NCBI GenBank assembly: GCA_016794805.1
Contig: JAEUJI010000295.1
Coordinates: 1-39,005 of the forward strand
DNA length: 39,005 bases
From: Gemmatimonadota bacterium
GTDB lineage: Bacteria > Gemmatimonadota > Gemmatimonadetes > Gemmatimonadales > GWC2-71-9
Reading direction: 5' to 3'
Shown: piece by piece, positions 36,603 through 39,005 of the stretch
Layout of the letters: the number at the start of each line of letters is the position of its first letter
Position numbering within the stretch: the stretch's first letter is position 1
The notes under the pieces: generated by a model
Databases searched by the model: none
Seen by the model: only the letters and a program-made list of their open reading frames with translations
Told to the model about the DNA's origin: nothing
Made by a program: the position numbers and the translations under genes

Positions 36603-38360
36603 ATGCGCCGCCCGCCCGCCCCGCGCCTCCTCCCGCTGCTGTTGTGCCTCACGGTGCTGGCACCCGCCCATCCCGATCCGGTCTATCCCCGTTCCGAGGT
36701 GGGGCGGTTCGAGGTGGATGGGCTGGATTTCCGCCCCGTCGGCGCCTGGCGACGTGAAACCGGCCGGGTCCGGGAGCGGCGGAGGGCGCTGCTCGCCACC
36801 GGGCGGCTCGCCCAGCTCAACGCCCCGGGCGCCGGCTCGGCCCTGCGGGTCGGCGGGCAGTACCTGGTGCCGGTCATTCCCATCGCCTTCGCGAATGCGG
36901 CGCCTCCCTTTCCGGCGTCGGCCTACCAGCAGGTGCTCTTCGCCGCCGATCCGGCCCCGCTCCCCTACAGCGTCCGATCCTACTTCGCCGAGGTGTCCCG
37001 CGGGCAGGTCACGATTGACGGCGTCCTCTTCGGCTGGGTCACGGCCGACAGTACCGACACCTATTACGAGGATGGCTGCAACGGCATCGGCGTCCTGAAC
37101 AGCTGCCCCAAGGGCACGCTGCCGTTTGGTGACCTGCTGCTCCAGGCCCTGGAGCGTTCCGACACCGGCGGAGTGGATTGGGGCAGGTTCGACAACGATG
37201 GCGCCGACGGCCTGCCCAACTCAGGCGACGATGACGGCGTGGTGGACTTCGTGACCTTCCTCCAGCCCGAGGTGGATGGCGCCTGCGGGACCACCAACCT
37301 CTGGGCCCACCGCTTCGACGTGGGTTTCTGGCGCGGCGGCGGATTCATCACGGCGAGTCCCGTTCGCGACGCCGGCGGGACGCCGGTCCCCGGCAGCTTC
37401 ATCCGGATCCGCGACTACACCCTGCAGAGTGGGGTGGGCGGGCCCGGCGCCTGCGCCGCGGGCCAGCTGATGCCGATCGGGACGGTGGCACACGAGACCG
37501 GTCACGCCTTCGGGTTGCCGGACCTGTACGACACCAACCTGCGGAGCCCGAGCGTCACCCAGGGGCTCGGCGAGTGGAGCATCATGGGAAGCGGGAACTA
37601 CACCCAGCCCTACAGCCCGGCGGGACTCGATGCCTGGTCGCTGGCGGAGCTGGGGTGGGTGGCGGTGGACACCGCGCCGGCGGCGGGCCCGGTGGTTCTC
37701 TCGCCGGTGGCGACCTCCGACACGGTGCTGAGCCTCGCGGTGCCCAATACCGACGAGTATTTCCTGCTGGAGAACCGCCAGGCCATCGGCAGCGACAGCG
37801 CGCAGCTCAATCCCGCCTGCCAGTTCAATGGCCGTTCCTGCGCCAAGGGGCCGGGGCTGCTCATCTGGCATATCGATGCCGGCCAGGTGGCCGCGCACGG
37901 ATTCTTCCAGGACAACCGGGTGAACAGCGGGCCGGTCCACGGTGTGGCCCTGGTCCAGGCGGACGGTCTCAACCAGTTGCGGCAACCCGGCACCCGGAAC
38001 CGGGGCGACGCCGGCGATCCCTGGCCCGGCAGCAGCGGGAATACTCGGTTCGACGACACTTCCCTCCCGGCCGCCCGTGACAACCAGGGGCTTTCCGCCG
38101 GCTTCGCCCTGGATGCCATCCGGCAGGTGACGCCGGGCGGTGCGATCGGCTTTTCCCTCGGCCGGAGCACGCCGGGCGGCGTCACCGTGACGCTCACCGA
38201 GGCAAGCGATGCCCTGGTGCGGCGGCGCCCCCTCGCCGCCGCGCAGGCAGCGTACCTTGATTCGTTAGGTAACGCCAACGGCGGCTACGACGCGGGGGAC
38301 TTCCTGGCGTGGTACCGGATGCAGCTCATCAGCGCTGCGGGGACGGGGGGCGCCCGATGA
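36603..38360 (+). CDS. Secreted M6-family metalloprotease with dockerin-like C-terminus
   Basis: A 585-residue secreted zinc protease of the M6 (immune inhibitor A-like) family. A signal peptide (MRRPPAPRLLPLLLCLTVLAPAHP) is followed by a pro-region and a catalytic domain with HETGHAFGLPDLYD (His297, Glu298, His301 plus downstream Asp), and the family's later motif GEWSIMGSGNY. The last 35 residues (about 551-585), LDSLGNANGGYDAGDFLAWY, resemble a single Ca-binding loop of dockerin type. That tail includes a TTA leucine codon, rare in this GC-rich window. ATG 36603 is chosen because the signal peptide starts there and TACATT lies six nt upstream. The stop overlaps the lipoprotein gene (ATGA). 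Confidence 0.88.
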   Translation: MRRPPAPRLLPLLLCLTVLAPAHPDPVYPRSEVGRFEVDGLDFRPVGAWRRETGRVRERRRALLATGRLAQLNAPGAGSALRVGGQYLVPVIPIAFANAAPPFPASAYQQVLFAADPAPLPYSVRSYFAEVSRGQVTIDGVLFGWVTADSTDTYYEDGCNGIGVLNSCPKGTLPFGDLLLQALERSDTGGVDWGRFDNDGADGLPNSGDDDGVVDFVTFLQPEVDGACGTTNLWAHRFDVGFWRGGGFITASPVRDAGGTPVPGSFIRIRDYTLQSGVGGPGACAAGQLMPIGTVAHETGHAFGLPDLYDTNLRSPSVTQGLGEWSIMGSGNYTQPYSPAGLDAWSLAELGWVAVDTAPAAGPVVLSPVATSDTVLSLAVPNTDEYFLLENRQAIGSDSAQLNPACQFNGRSCAKGPGLLIWHIDAGQVAAHGFFQDNRVNSGPVHGVALVQADGLNQLRQPGTRNRGDAGDPWPGSSGNTRFDDTSLPAARDNQGLSAGFALDAIRQVTPGGAIGFSLGRSTPGGVTVTLTEASDALVRRRPLAAAQAAYLDSLGNANGGYDAGDFLAWYRMQLISAAGTGGAR

Positions 38361-38743
38361 CTGGCCGGCGGTGGGTGCTTGCGGTGACGCTGGTCGCGGC
38401 GCTCTCCTGTGGCGACGATCCGGGGAGTCCGGTGCCCGGCACCATCGAAGTGGTGCTGGCGGGGCCGGGGCCGGCGGTCGGCGCCGTGCTCTTCCTCATC
38501 GAGGGCGGGTCCGTGGACACGGTCGAATCAGCTGGGGCGTACCTCGACGCGGCGCCGTATTCGGGCGTCGCGACCCAGGTGCTGGTGGCGGGGGATGACT
38601 TGCGCGGGGTGATCGCGCGAGCCCGGGTGCCGGACCTCCGGGTGCGCTATACGGCGTTCATCCAGGAGGTCGCCGATTCCCGGAACTATGCCCTGCGGCC
38701 TCCGGAGCAGACGCGGGTGTTCATCCGGGCGGCGGTGCCCTGA
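38357..38743 (+). CDS. Small lipoprotein coupled to the M6 protease, possible docking partner
   Basis: A 128-residue lipoprotein. The signal (MTGRRWVLAVTLVAALSCGDD) has its lipidated Cys at residue 18. The rest is one all-beta domain with GTIEVVLAGPG, VGAVLFLIEGGSVDTVES, ATQVLVAGDDLRGVIARARVPD and YTAFIQEVADSRNYALR. The strand order, with a GAVLF strand followed by a G-x-I/V strand and a PD turn, is reminiscent of cohesin-like domains, but I cannot confirm a family. ATG 38357 overlaps the protease stop, so production of the two is coupled. It may anchor or receive the protease at the outer membrane; that is inference. Confidence 0.7.
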   Translation: MTGRRWVLAVTLVAALSCGDDPGSPVPGTIEVVLAGPGPAVGAVLFLIEGGSVDTVESAGAYLDAAPYSGVATQVLVAGDDLRGVIARARVPDLRVRYTAFIQEVADSRNYALRPPEQTRVFIRAAVP

Positions 38744-38749
38744 GCCGGT

Positions 38750-39005
38750 TCAGCGACCCGGCGGGCCCGACGGCGTGGGGCGCTCGGCGACGGACCGGGT
38801 GCGGCAGGTCCAGGCATAGCCGAACTGCAGCACGTGGTCCTTCTCCCGGTCCACCAGGGCGGTGAGCGTCACGCAGGGCTGCACGTCCACCTGGAACTGG
38901 TCGTAGCTGTCCGACTGCTGCACCCGCAGCGCCCGGGGATACCGGCTCAGCAGTTCGGTGCGCCGGAGGTCGGGCCGGATCGTCCGGTCCAGCGCGAAGA
39001 TCAGC
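38750..39005 (-). CDS. 3' part of an unknown gene, truncated by window end
   Basis: The last 84 codons of a minus-strand reading frame that enters the window at its right edge and stops at 38750-38752, with no start inside the window. The visible peptide has helix-rich LIFALDRTIRPDLRRTELLSRYPRALR, then strand-like FQVDVQPCVTLTALVD and VLQFGYAWTC, ending in a Pro-rich tail. It ends seven nt from the lipoprotein stop on the other strand. The codon bias and lack of stops fit a real gene. I do not recognise a family. Confidence 0.55.
   Translation of the reverse strand, partial: LIFALDRTIRPDLRRTELLSRYPRALRVQQSDSYDQFQVDVQPCVTLTALVDREKDHVLQFGYAWTCRTRSVAERPTPSGPPGR

Noticed and set aside
1-39005. 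tRNA, rRNA, CRISPR arrays, insertion sequences or attachment sites
   Set aside because: No cloverleaf-like sequence, repeat-spacer pattern, transposase motif or terminal inverted repeat was found.

Overview
This is a high-GC, gene-dense chromosomal window, roughly 70% GC, with no sign of mobile elements, CRISPR arrays or RNA genes. The content suggests a member of Gemmatimonadota or a close relative in the FCB superphylum. It holds a complete alternative complex III (Act) operon next to a cupredoxin gene, a sphingolipid-type gene set led by a serine palmitoyltransferase-like enzyme, and a secreted M6 protease with a dockerin-like tail. Many -10 boxes have the form TAnnTT, close to the TAnnTTTG box known from Bacteroidetes. 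The phylum call is inference; the genes themselves are read from sequence.

Layout. 1-5979 (+): branched-chain amino acid operon ilvB (5' end cut by the window)-ilvN-ilvC-leuC-leuD-leuB, mostly joined by 4-nt overlaps; leuA is not here. 6037-8060 (-): a small CxxC protein and ilvD, whose upstream region of about 600 nt carries two candidate promoters and a 14-bp hairpin. 8673-9817 (-): a DJ-1/PfpI protein and an acyl-CoA thioesterase. 9917-13563: a zinc-ribbon Ser/Thr kinase (+) running tail-to-tail into a Sel1-repeat protein and DinB (-). 13658-16986 (+): ferritin, a beta-hydroxyacid dehydrogenase, an orphan protein and a PilT ATPase with an apparently duplicated N-terminal domain. 17066-21560 (+): a large soluble hybrid histidine kinase, a TrmJ-like methyltransferase and a small unknown protein.

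21742-29168 (+): actABCDEF, a quinol:electron-acceptor oxidoreductase, closed by a 23-bp-stem terminator. 29257-30763 (-): an ECF sigma factor and its zinc-binding anti-sigma factor. 30883-31677 (-) and 31794-32252 (+): a cysteine-rich protein divergent from a blue-copper lipoprotein that is a plausible electron acceptor for the Act complex. Near-identical CRP/FNR-type palindromes lie upstream of both actA and the cupredoxin gene, suggesting common control.

32290-36480 (-): four tightly coupled genes that read as a ceramide pathway: a serine palmitoyltransferase-like alpha-oxoamine synthase, a GNAT-fold acyltransferase of the bacterial ceramide synthase type, an NAD(P)-dependent reductase of the CerR type and a PAP2/AUR1-like membrane enzyme that could add the headgroup. 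36603-38743 (+): the M6 protease and an overlapping lipoprotein. 38750-39005 (-): the 3' part of an unknown gene.

The strongest candidates for new biology are the four-gene sphingolipid operon, the shared operator in front of the Act complex and the cupredoxin, the TAnnTT promoters placed 6-7 nt before start codons (predicting leaderless mRNAs), and the dockerin-like protease tail coupled to a lipoprotein.
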